From NCBI GenBank assembly GCA_026419655.1, contig JANZZA010000066.1, positions 1 to 5,280 of the forward strand: a stretch of DNA of 5,280 nt. Direction: 5' to 3'. Below, in pieces: positions 1 through 4,959 of this stretch. A model generated the notes under the pieces. That model was given only the letters and a program-made list of their open reading frames with translations. It did no database searches and had not been told where the DNA came from. Numbering within the stretch: position 1 is the stretch's first letter; every line of letters starts with the position of its first letter. The translations under genes were made by a program, and so were the position numbers. Source of the stretch: Armatimonadota bacterium (GTDB lineage Bacteria; Armatimonadota; Zipacnadia; Zipacnadales; FEN-943).

Positions 1-20
1 GAGATGTGTATAAGAGACAG
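1..20. other. Residual Tn5/Nextera adaptor (not genomic)
   Basis: Bases 2-20 are exactly the 19-bp Tn5 mosaic end used in Nextera libraries (AGATGTGTATAAGAGACAG). The G at base 1 matches the base before the mosaic end in the Read-2 adaptor, whereas the Read-1 adaptor has C there. The match is exact and sits at the very edge of the sequence, so it is untrimmed adaptor rather than a natural transposon end. True genomic sequence starts at base 21, and whatever follows the last gene of the operon is missing. Confidence 0.96.
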
Positions 21-192
21 AACCAAGGGAGCGGACGATCATTTGCAGCAAAATGGGCAGGTCCTGGCCGCCGCCCAGGGTGCCGTAGACGAGTTGTCCG
101 AAGATGCCGCCGAGGGCGCCGCCCAGAAGCCCAATGAGCAGGCCAAGGCCCGCGCCGCGAAGAGCTTTTCGCACGTCGGCGGAAGTGATTCC
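21..192 (-). pseudogene. In-frame continuation of the glycine-rich membrane protein beyond a TAA stop; cut by contig end
   Basis: The reading frame of the gene at 193-660 stays open after its TAA (193-195) for 57 more codons until it meets the adaptor. The translation begins GITSADVRKALRGAG and contains a third membrane segment rich in glycine-zipper spacing (GLLIGLLGGALGGIFGQLVY), then a more polar end (GGGQDLPILLQ). This is the expected continuation for Gly-zipper membrane domains, in which a basic Arg/Lys-Ala-Leu-Arg patch precedes a GLLGGALGG helix. No Shine-Dalgarno sequence at a useful distance and no ATG mark a separate gene; a GTG at 174-172 is possible but poorly placed. I read this as the 3' part of one gene interrupted by a nonsense change (a GAA to TAA change would suffice) or by a sequencing error. 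A separate small membrane protein remains possible. Confidence 0.6.
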
Positions 193-660
193 TTAACCCG
201 AGCCGATGGCTGCGGCTATGCAGGCACCCATCCCGCCGCCATAGGCCGCCATGGCCCGCAGCACCTCGCCCAAATGCTGGCGCACTGCCTCGTCGTTCTC
301 AAAGGGCTCCAGGATGCCCCAGGCCAGAAACCCGCCCAGGCCTCCCGCCAGAGCCAGGGGTAACACGTTAAAGGCTGCCGAGAGTACCGCCTCGGTTACC
401 GGCGGGCGCTTCTTGGCCTTGGGCACCTCCAGACCAGGCGTATAGACAACCGGGCCGGTCAGGGGCTGGCCCGGCTTTGGCGCCGGCGTTGTGGGCGCGG
501 CATCCACGTCCTCAAGGTCCGCAGTCTCGATGCTCAGGATTCCATCCTGCGGCTGTTGCGGGACGGGCACCGGTGGAAGCGGCTCAGCCTCCAGGTCCTC
601 AGCCGAGATGTCGAGAACCTCTTCAGAAGGTTCCTCTTTGTGGCCCTCGTCGCTCTGCAT
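193..660 (-). CDS. Membrane protein with acidic N-terminal motifs and Gly-rich transmembrane helices (likely truncated by TAA)
   Basis: The 155-residue product is the last gene of the operon, starting 27 nt after the RING gene stop. Residues 1-60 are acidic and Pro-rich and hold two hydrophobic cores flanked by acids, EEVLDISAEDLE (13-24) and DGILSIETADLEDV (39-52). A Pro/Lys linker (60-88) follows, then two predicted membrane segments at about 91-116 and 133-153, rich in Gly and Ala. The N-terminus is probably cytosolic. I do not recognise a named family. The membrane domain resembles the Gly-zipper regions seen next to FHA, vWA or protease modules in Planctomycetes-like bacteria. The ATG has no strong Shine-Dalgarno sequence, so translational coupling to the RING gene is likely. 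The stop at 193 appears premature, because the same frame continues with a third helix. Its place in the operon and its SIM-like motifs suggest a membrane partner or target of the Ubl pathway (inference). Confidence 0.75.
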   Translation of the reverse strand: MQSDEGHKEEPSEEVLDISAEDLEAEPLPPVPVPQQPQDGILSIETADLEDVDAAPTTPAPKPGQPLTGPVVYTPGLEVPKAKKRPPVTEAVLSAAFNVLPLALAGGLGGFLAWGILEPFENDEAVRQHLGEVLRAMAAYGGGMGACIAAAIGSG

Positions 661-687
661 AGGCTTTCGTGGGCGGCAACCTAAGCG

Positions 688-1500
688 TCAGAGCCCCGTG
701 CCACCCGTGTACTCAGCCACCACGTAAGTCCAGAGAACAATCGCCAGGATTACCCCGACCCCTACTACGATGGCCCCTATCGCCCGACCACTGGCAGCCC
801 CTGAGCGCACTCCGAGTACCTTCATGCGGGCCAGCACCCAGATTGCCAACGGCACGGCTACAAAGGATAGTATCCCACAGCAAAACGGGCTGAGCAAGCT
901 AAGAGTGAGGGCGGTGGTGGCACTGGCCTCCAACCGTGCGGTCATGGCAACTCTGTCGGGCGGCAGCAACGGCCCGCGCGGGACGTAGCCCGGCCTGGGC
1001 CCCTGAAGCGGCGCGGCCGTTCCTGCCGCCACAGCTTCCGGCGGCCGCGATTCTGGCGACAGGCGGCACGCGTATGTGGTGCACCCTCCGTTCTCTTGCC
1101 AGCAGTCCGTATGGTGCGCCACGCGACAAGCCGGGCACACCACCATCTGCTCGTTGACCTTCAGCGGAAACCGACAGTAGGGACAGGTCTTGCCAAGGTG
1201 CTCTTCGTCAACGGGAGCGGGGCACACAGCCGTGGCTGGCGTAGGGTGGACCACAGACGGCTGAGGCAGCCCTGAGACTGGGCCGCGCGGCGCAGGCTCT
1301 GGTTCCACCTCCACTACAAGCACGTCATCCTGAGAGTGGGACACGGGTGCAGCGGGCGGCCCATAAGACCCCCCGGGCTGCTGAGATGACGGGACGGTTG
1401 GTCCTGGCTCGCCTGTGTCCGGACCTATAATCCGGCGGCCGCAGTGCGGGCAGAAGGGCCCCTGCAGCGTAAAGGTTCCCCCGCAGAAGGGACACCTCAT
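688..1500 (-). CDS. Membrane-anchored RING-type zinc finger protein (candidate E3)
   Basis: A 270-residue protein. Residues 3-20 form a short zinc ribbon (C3, C6, C17, C20). A Pro-rich linker follows, containing a SIM-like core DDVLVVEVE at 58-66. The central finger at 106-145 has the spacing CPYC-x12-CPAC-x3-HH-x2-C-x6-C-x4-C (C106, C109, C122, C125, H129/H130, C133, C140, C145), that is, eight ligands as in a binuclear RING. This matches my recollection of the prokaryotic RING family 1, found beside ubiquitin-like, E1, E2 and JAB genes and carrying membrane helices in bacteria. After a second linker come two predicted membrane segments at about 196-224 and 240-262, resembling a DUF4190-type domain. 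Family knowledge and operon position together suggest an E3 or adaptor that holds the loaded E2 at the membrane; no activity can be seen directly. The start ATG has GGAG 6 nt upstream. It is separated from the E2 gene by an unusual 150-bp gap. Confidence 0.88.
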   Translation of the reverse strand: MRCPFCGGTFTLQGPFCPHCGRRIIGPDTGEPGPTVPSSQQPGGSYGPPAAPVSHSQDDVLVVEVEPEPAPRGPVSGLPQPSVVHPTPATAVCPAPVDEEHLGKTCPYCRFPLKVNEQMVVCPACRVAHHTDCWQENGGCTTYACRLSPESRPPEAVAAGTAAPLQGPRPGYVPRGPLLPPDRVAMTARLEASATTALTLSLLSPFCCGILSFVAVPLAIWVLARMKVLGVRSGAASGRAIGAIVVGVGVILAIVLWTYVVAEYTGGTGL

Positions 1501-1506
1501 TCAGCT

Positions 1507-1510
1507 CTCC
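1507..1510 (-). promoter_or_regulatory. Shine-Dalgarno of the RING gene
   Basis: On the minus strand GGAG lies 6 nt before the ATG at 1500-1498, which supports this start. Because the E2-RING gap is 150 bp, this gene depends on its own ribosome binding site rather than on coupling. Confidence 0.6.
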
Positions 1511-1531
1511 ACCCCGGGGTTTTTCTAGCGT

Positions 1532-1648
1532 GACTGTTGCAAAAACTTCTTTCCACGGGAGAGTCGCTCCCGCCCAGTATAACTTGCCGGCATAAATCTG
1601 TGCCGTTCACGGACCGGGAGCTGCGTCCAGGTGAATTCTGCAACAGCC
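1532..1648. repeat. IS-like inverted repeat pair; possible small decayed MITE/IS remnant between E2 and RING genes
   Basis: The plus strand at 1532-1549 reads GACTGTTGCAAAAACTTC. The minus strand read inward from 1648 gives GGCTGTTGCAGAATTC. The core CTGTTGCA is identical in both arms (1534-1541 and 1639-1646), and the match resumes at the TTC end, with the arms facing each other about 100 bp apart. CTGTTGCAAA is a familiar terminal-repeat core of several IS groups, notably the IS6/IS26 type. Inside is a hairpin, CGGGAG-5 nt-CTCCCG (1556-1572), and a second CGGGAG copy at 1615-1620. There is no ORF inside. The 4-mer TAGC flanks both sides (1526-1529 and 1652-1655) but not flush with the arms, so a target duplication is not established. 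It begins just after the E2 stop and ends before the RING ribosome site. Alternatives are a chance inverted repeat or a regulatory hairpin. Confidence 0.4.
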
Positions 1649-1650
1649 TC

Positions 1651-2241
1651 TTAGCAAAGCTCGATGTCCAGGTCGTCAGAGGGCTTCGGCGCCTCAGCCC
1701 GCTGTTCCTCGTCAGCTTCCACATCGGCCACCGCCTGGTCCTTCGAGGGCTCCAGCTCAAGGTCAATGTCCAGGTCCGGCTGATACAGGTCAATCTTGCC
1801 CACCGGGAAAAGCTCACTATGCGCTGTGGCCCACATCGCCGCCACGGGATTTAGCGGGCTCTTGGGATTGTAGTTCTGGTACTGAATCATTTGGCCGATG
1901 TGGATGATGATATCCACCAGCGTCTCGCCTGCCGCCCAGTAATCATCAATGCAGATATATGACCCGATGTTTGGGTGAAAGATGGGCGTTTCCATTACGC
2001 ACTTGGGTTTCTCGCGAGGATAGTCGCGGTGCAGGTAAATGCGGGCGCGGTGTTCATGAGCCACATACGGGCGCTGAGTGGCCTGGTCGAGGACAACCCC
2101 AGGGACGCGATATATCACCTCATAAGCCTCGGGTGGATTGCCGTACAGGGGCTTCACCTCAACGTACGGATGACCCGCAAATTCCTCAGTCACCGACTGG
2201 TAATCAGCGTAAAGGCGGCGCAATCTGGGTGAACCCGACAT
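1651..2241 (-). CDS. E2-like ubiquitin-conjugating enzyme (UBC fold)
   Basis: A 196-residue protein predicted to accept the activated Ubl from the E1 on a cysteine and pass it to a target or through the RING protein. A UBC core covers about residues 5-145. It holds the YPREKP turn, the HPN motif (H89, P90, N91), the catalytic Cys97 in the context YICIDDYW, conserved Trp102, and the downstream NPKSPLNPVAA stretch that corresponds to the NPxxPL loop of E2s. All key E2 features are intact. The C-terminal tail from about 150 is acidic and low in complexity, with two related motifs, DLDIDLELE (156-164) and SDDLDIELC at the extreme end. I chose the ATG at 2241; an adjacent TTG at 2244 adds one residue, and a stop lies in frame just upstream. 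The Shine-Dalgarno sequence is weak (GGTGAT). The gene follows the JAB stop by 48 nt. Confidence 0.93.
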   Translation of the reverse strand: MSGSPRLRRLYADYQSVTEEFAGHPYVEVKPLYGNPPEAYEVIYRVPGVVLDQATQRPYVAHEHRARIYLHRDYPREKPKCVMETPIFHPNIGSYICIDDYWAAGETLVDIIIHIGQMIQYQNYNPKSPLNPVAAMWATAHSELFPVGKIDLYQPDLDIDLELEPSKDQAVADVEADEEQRAEAPKPSDDLDIELC

Positions 2242-2289
2242 CAACCATCACCATTAAGACAATAGTTCGTGCCCCAACTTGCAGCCACG

Positions 2290-3336
2290 TCACGGCCCCG
2301 GCTGAGCTGACGTGGCCGGTTTGGGCGGCGGCATTAAAGCTTCGCGGGCCGGCACCCAGACGGCGTCGCCCGCAGCCGGTCGTCGCCCTCGCTCTGAAGC
2401 CAGCGTATTAATGGCTCGCAATACCTCACCAAGTTCTCTCCGGCCATAGGCATCCTCGGCAATCTTCTCGAAAGAATCGCCTTCCTTCCACACGACCCAC
2501 TCGCCGGGGGTAGCTTGTGCCACTGCTGGCCCCTGGCGAAGAGCCCCGACCTCGGCGCGAAGCGTTGCGACTTCGCCCTGCAGCGCTGAGACCCCACGGC
2601 GGAGCGTCTGGACATCCTCGCGTATGTCCCGCACGCGGCTCAGCCGGCCCAGGCTGGCGGTCTGCATAACCACGATGATGAAAAGGGCGATGGCGACGCC
2701 CCACCCCAGCCACCACGCGCGAGAACGTGCCGACGTGGCCCCCGCGTCCGCCCGCGCAGTCGTCAAAGCCTCATCTGTCGGGCGGAAAAGCTGCAGGGGT
2801 GGGGCAATATGGTCGTGGGGCATCCGGACAATTTCGCCACCTCCCCACCCAAAGCAGCCCACTTCGTTGCGCACTGGATCAATGACCACTGCCACCTGCC
2901 ACGGCGCGCTAAAGAAGTTCTCCTGGATAAACGTGTCGTGGGCGCTCAGGAACACGCCGTGGTTGGGATGGCTGTGATACCACCCGACGATGACCCGGCC
3001 GGCATACTGCTCGTCAAGAAGGCGGTGCCAGTGCTCCCACGAGTCGGCCGTGAAGGTAATATGCACGGCGCTGGCCTGGGCTTCGCGGGCTGGGAGGGCA
3101 ACCTCCACCGTCACCACCGTCGGGTCGCCCTCGTTAACCCTGCCAATGAGAACCCCACCCACCTCCTGCGAAGGGGCCGAAAGTGCATGGCCCCACATGG
3201 CTTCCTGCACATCGTAAGGAATGAGAACGATGGGCTGCTTGCCGGCGGCAGCCGGCGACTTGCCACCAGCCGACGGGAGCAACTTCACGTCCTCGACAGA
3301 TGGCTCTTCCTCAAAACCGTCAAGCTCGTTACTCAT
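2290..3336 (-). CDS. JAMM/JAB metallopeptidase with transmembrane helix, coiled coil and LysM-like domain (deconjugase)
   Basis: A 348-residue protein. The JAB/MPN domain (about 35-180) carries a complete JAMM zinc site: Glu58 in QEVGGVLIG, then HSHP with H121 and H123, and SAHD with S131 and D134. This is the Rpn11/AMSH type of Zn isopeptidase that removes or matures ubiquitin-like proteins. One hydrophobic helix follows at about 208-226, then a heptad-rich coiled coil (about 231-268), then a LysM-like module (about 279-330) with GDSFEKIAEDAYG, a central Asn310 and the closing AGDAVWVP. If the catalytic domain is cytosolic, the coiled coil and LysM lie outside and could bind peptidoglycan. 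The N-terminus has an acidic patch, EEEPSVEDVKLL. ATG 3336 is preferred because GGAGG lies 7 nt upstream and it overlaps the E1 stop by 8 nt; an upstream ATG at 3387 would intrude 59 nt into E1. The likely job is Ubl maturation or deconjugation. Confidence 0.94.
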   Translation of the reverse strand: MSNELDGFEEEPSVEDVKLLPSAGGKSPAAAGKQPIVLIPYDVQEAMWGHALSAPSQEVGGVLIGRVNEGDPTVVTVEVALPAREAQASAVHITFTADSWEHWHRLLDEQYAGRVIVGWYHSHPNHGVFLSAHDTFIQENFFSAPWQVAVVIDPVRNEVGCFGWGGGEIVRMPHDHIAPPLQLFRPTDEALTTARADAGATSARSRAWWLGWGVAIALFIIVVMQTASLGRLSRVRDIREDVQTLRRGVSALQGEVATLRAEVGALRQGPAVAQATPGEWVVWKEGDSFEKIAEDAYGRRELGEVLRAINTLASERGRRPAAGDAVWVPAREALMPPPKPATSAQPGP

Positions 3337-4567
3337 GGGCCGCCCTCCCCACTCCGCAGCCGGCAAGCTTGCCGAGAGCCTCGTCACGGTCCCCAGCCAG
3401 CAGGCAGGGCTGAAGATTCATGCCGGCGCGGAAGGTGACAATGTCGTACGGCGGCAGGCCCAGCTCGGCAAGCGTAAAGTCCAGAAAGTCCTCGTGGCCA
3501 TAAAGAGCGTGAAACAGCTCCGGGTCGCGCACCTGGCCGCAGGACGGGCAGCGTGCTTCTGTCTCGGTGATCTGGCTAAGCCGGCCGAAGCGGCGCTCAA
3601 AAGTCCCGCAGGGCAGGCATCGCAGGCCGGTGACAAGCTCACGCTCAAGGTCAACCACGGCGTCCGGGCCAAGCCGTTCTCGAGCCATATAGAGAAGCTC
3701 GCGCGCCGTCGTGTCCCGGATGCCCCGGTCTAGACGCACAACGGAATCGAAAGTAAAGTGCGCCGGGCAGTCTCTGCGCCACTGGTATTCCACCACGTAG
3801 GAGTCGTGATTCACGCCGTTAAAGATAAAGCCCTTGCCAGCCAGCACGGGCAGGCCGCGGTCCCGATGGAGCCACTTCACGGCCTCTTGGACCTGGATGG
3901 CAGCAATCACGGACGCCGTGGTGGGAGTGGTGGGAACCTTCCCCTCGAGAAGGTCGTCCCGGCTAAGCAGGGCGCAGGACCGCCTGATGCTCAGCAGGCG
4001 ATAGTCAAGCTCCGACATGGTGCACTCATAGCAGGGGCCGTCGGGGGGCACGAACATCCGCGCCACGCCCTGAATCACCTCGATGGCCCCATCAATCCAG
4101 GGCTTGCCGACGCGCCAGGCAAAGCCATTGATTGCCACACGGGCCTCACGGTTGTCCAGGGCTCCGAAAATCAGGTCCATCTCGGCGAAGACGCCCAGAC
4201 CAATATCGTGAACGACATTGGCCACGGCCGGCTGGACGCGCACGTCAGGATTGATGTCCTCAGCCATGGCGGCACCAGCTACCGCCTTTGGCCGGCCGAT
4301 GTCCGAGGCACGAAACAAGACCGACCGCGTGAGATTCGTGTCCTCGATGGTATCCAGGTCAATCAAGAAGATGCCGCCTACACCCAACAAGGCGAGGTTC
4401 TTGACAATCTCGTTGCCCAGGGCGCCCGCTCCAACCACCATCACCCGGGCACGACGAAGGCGCTCCTGGTCCCACCAGTGGATGAGACGCAGGCGGCTGT
4501 AGCGGTCTTCGGCGGCCGTCAGGTCAAGCACATCGTTGAGAGGCCCGACGGTGTCCTGCGCGGCCAC
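3329..4567 (-). CDS. E1-like ubiquitin-activating enzyme (ThiF/MoeB fold) with additional zinc ribbon
   Basis: A 412-residue protein predicted to adenylate the Ubl C-terminus with ATP and form a thioester. The N-terminal motif EDRYSRLRLI is typical of E1/MoeB relatives. The Rossmann loop is VGAGALG (45-51), followed by DLDTIEDTNLTR (70-81, with Asn78 and Arg81), Lys94 in GRPKA, and Asp138 in GALDN. C179 and C182 (CYEC) plus C267 and H270 (CPAH) form the expected structural zinc site, with His replacing the usual last Cys. Cys198 in RRSCALL lies 16 residues after CxxC, near the place of the UBA3 catalytic Cys, and is the best thioester candidate. The helix TTASVIAAIQVQEAVKWL matches the family. 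Beyond this, C317/C320 and C340/C343 form a second zinc ribbon, then a C-terminal segment of about 65 residues. The start is GTG at 4567, sharing its G with the Ubl TAG stop. Confidence 0.95.
   Translation of the reverse strand: MAAQDTVGPLNDVLDLTAAEDRYSRLRLIHWWDQERLRRARVMVVGAGALGNEIVKNLALLGVGGIFLIDLDTIEDTNLTRSVLFRASDIGRPKAVAGAAMAEDINPDVRVQPAVANVVHDIGLGVFAEMDLIFGALDNREARVAINGFAWRVGKPWIDGAIEVIQGVARMFVPPDGPCYECTMSELDYRLLSIRRSCALLSRDDLLEGKVPTTPTTASVIAAIQVQEAVKWLHRDRGLPVLAGKGFIFNGVNHDSYVVEYQWRRDCPAHFTFDSVVRLDRGIRDTTARELLYMARERLGPDAVVDLERELVTGLRCLPCGTFERRFGRLSQITETEARCPSCGQVRDPELFHALYGHEDFLDFTLAELGLPPYDIVTFRAGMNLQPCLLAGDRDEALGKLAGCGVGRAAHE
3344..3348 (-). promoter_or_regulatory. Shine-Dalgarno deciding the JAB start
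   Basis: GGAGG inside the end of the E1 gene lies 7 nt before the ATG at 3336-3334. This fixes the start there rather than at the ATG at 3387-3385, and gives the short overlap ATGAGTAA with the E1 stop, typical of translational coupling. Confidence 0.7.
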
Positions 4568-4848
4568 TAAACAACCACCCTGCCAGCGGTTATCTCCGGC
4601 TGCAGTCGCAGCACGTCGCCGTCCTTCACCCCGGCCTCGGCCAGAGTCTGCTCGTCGGCAAGCTGCTTGCCCGACTGCTTATGGTGAAACTTATAGCTCA
4701 AGGGCTGACCATCGGGACCAACGGTAGGAAGATTCATAAGTTGCAGTAGCTTGGCAATGATGCGGCGCACGGCAGCGTCGTCGGGAAGACTTGCCTTCTG
4801 CTCCTTGCTGCCAGTGGCGTCCATAATCGTGACGGTCACCTTGCCCAT
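4567..4848 (-). CDS. Ubiquitin-like protein (YukD/EsaB-like beta-grasp)
   Basis: A 93-residue protein of the right size for a single beta-grasp domain and the presumed modifier of this pathway. Strand 1 is KVTVTIMDATG, then SLPDDAAVRRIIAKLLQLMNLP (20-41) forms the turn and main helix, YKFHHKQSGKQL the middle strands, and TLAEAGVKDGDVLRLQP (68-84) the classic closing segment. The pattern of a Pro-containing turn, tLxxxGVxdGDxLxL near the end and no transmembrane helix fits the YukD/EsaB branch of ubiquitin-like folds rather than ubiquitin itself. The C-terminus ends TAGRVVV: there is no di-glycine, but Gly89 is followed by four residues, so cleavage after Gly89 by the neighbouring JAB enzyme would expose a terminal Gly (inference). 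The gene is preceded by AGGAGG and overlaps the E1 gene by one base, which argues that the two are made together. Confidence 0.88.
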   Translation of the reverse strand: MGKVTVTIMDATGSKEQKASLPDDAAVRRIIAKLLQLMNLPTVGPDGQPLSYKFHHKQSGKQLADEQTLAEAGVKDGDVLRLQPEITAGRVVV

Positions 4849-4855
4849 AGCTTAT

Positions 4856-4861
4856 CCTCCT
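4856..4861 (-). promoter_or_regulatory. Strong Shine-Dalgarno of the ubiquitin-like gene
   Basis: A perfect AGGAGG lies 7 nt before the ATG at 4848-4846. It is the strongest ribosome binding site in the window, consistent with the modifier being needed in larger amounts than the enzymes. It confirms the start and bacterial translation. Confidence 0.85.
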
Positions 4862-4881
4862 CGCCAGGCCGCGACGGCCAG

Positions 4882-4959
4882 CTAGTATAGTTGAATGTCT
4901 ATGTCCGACAGGTCTTCCTGTTGGGCGGCGGGCGGGCCTGAGGGCCGCCGTGGCGCGGC
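4882..4959 (-). pseudogene. In-frame 25-codon tail beyond the protease TAG stop
   Basis: After the TAG at 4960-4962 the protease frame stays open for 25 codons and ends at a second TAG (4882-4884). The translation begins AAPRRPSGPPAAQQ and ends EDLSDIDIQLY. It has the composition of a cytosolic tail after a membrane helix: basic, then Pro-rich, then an acidic-hydrophobic end. The last residues closely resemble the E2 tail motifs DLDIDLEL and DLDIEL-C, including their position at the very C-terminus. If the tail is coding, the gap to the Ubl gene shrinks from 111 to 33 nt, in keeping with the tight operon. It may be the lost or misread end of the protease gene, although 25 open codons in GC-rich DNA can also arise by chance. 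Confidence 0.4.

Noticed and set aside
1..20. Natural Tn5-type transposon end
   Set aside because: The mosaic end is an engineered hybrid sequence, it lies exactly at the contig edge, and the preceding G matches the library adaptor.
4..363. Plus-strand ORF of 119 codons at the left edge
   Set aside because: Its first residues (MCIRDR) are translated adaptor, and the rest is antisense to the membrane protein gene.
1511..1524. ACCCCGGGGT palindrome followed by TTTT as a terminator
   Set aside because: The T run follows on the plus strand, where there is no gene. On the minus strand the same bases are A's upstream of the RING start, so it cannot terminate this operon.
3337..3387. Longer start for the JAB gene (ATG at 3387)
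   Set aside because: It would overlap the E1 gene by 59 nt and add a low-quality leader; the ATG at 3336 has GGAGG at 7 nt.
3758..4570. Plus-strand ORF of 270 codons opposite the E1 gene
   Set aside because: It is an antisense shadow of a clear E1-like gene in GC-rich DNA, with no recognisable domain or ribosome site.
4884..4889. TATACT on the minus strand as a -10 box for a promoter before the Ubl gene
   Set aside because: No acceptable -35 hexamer lies 16-18 bp upstream, and the bases overlap the end of the probable protease tail. It cannot be excluded, but support is too weak to list.
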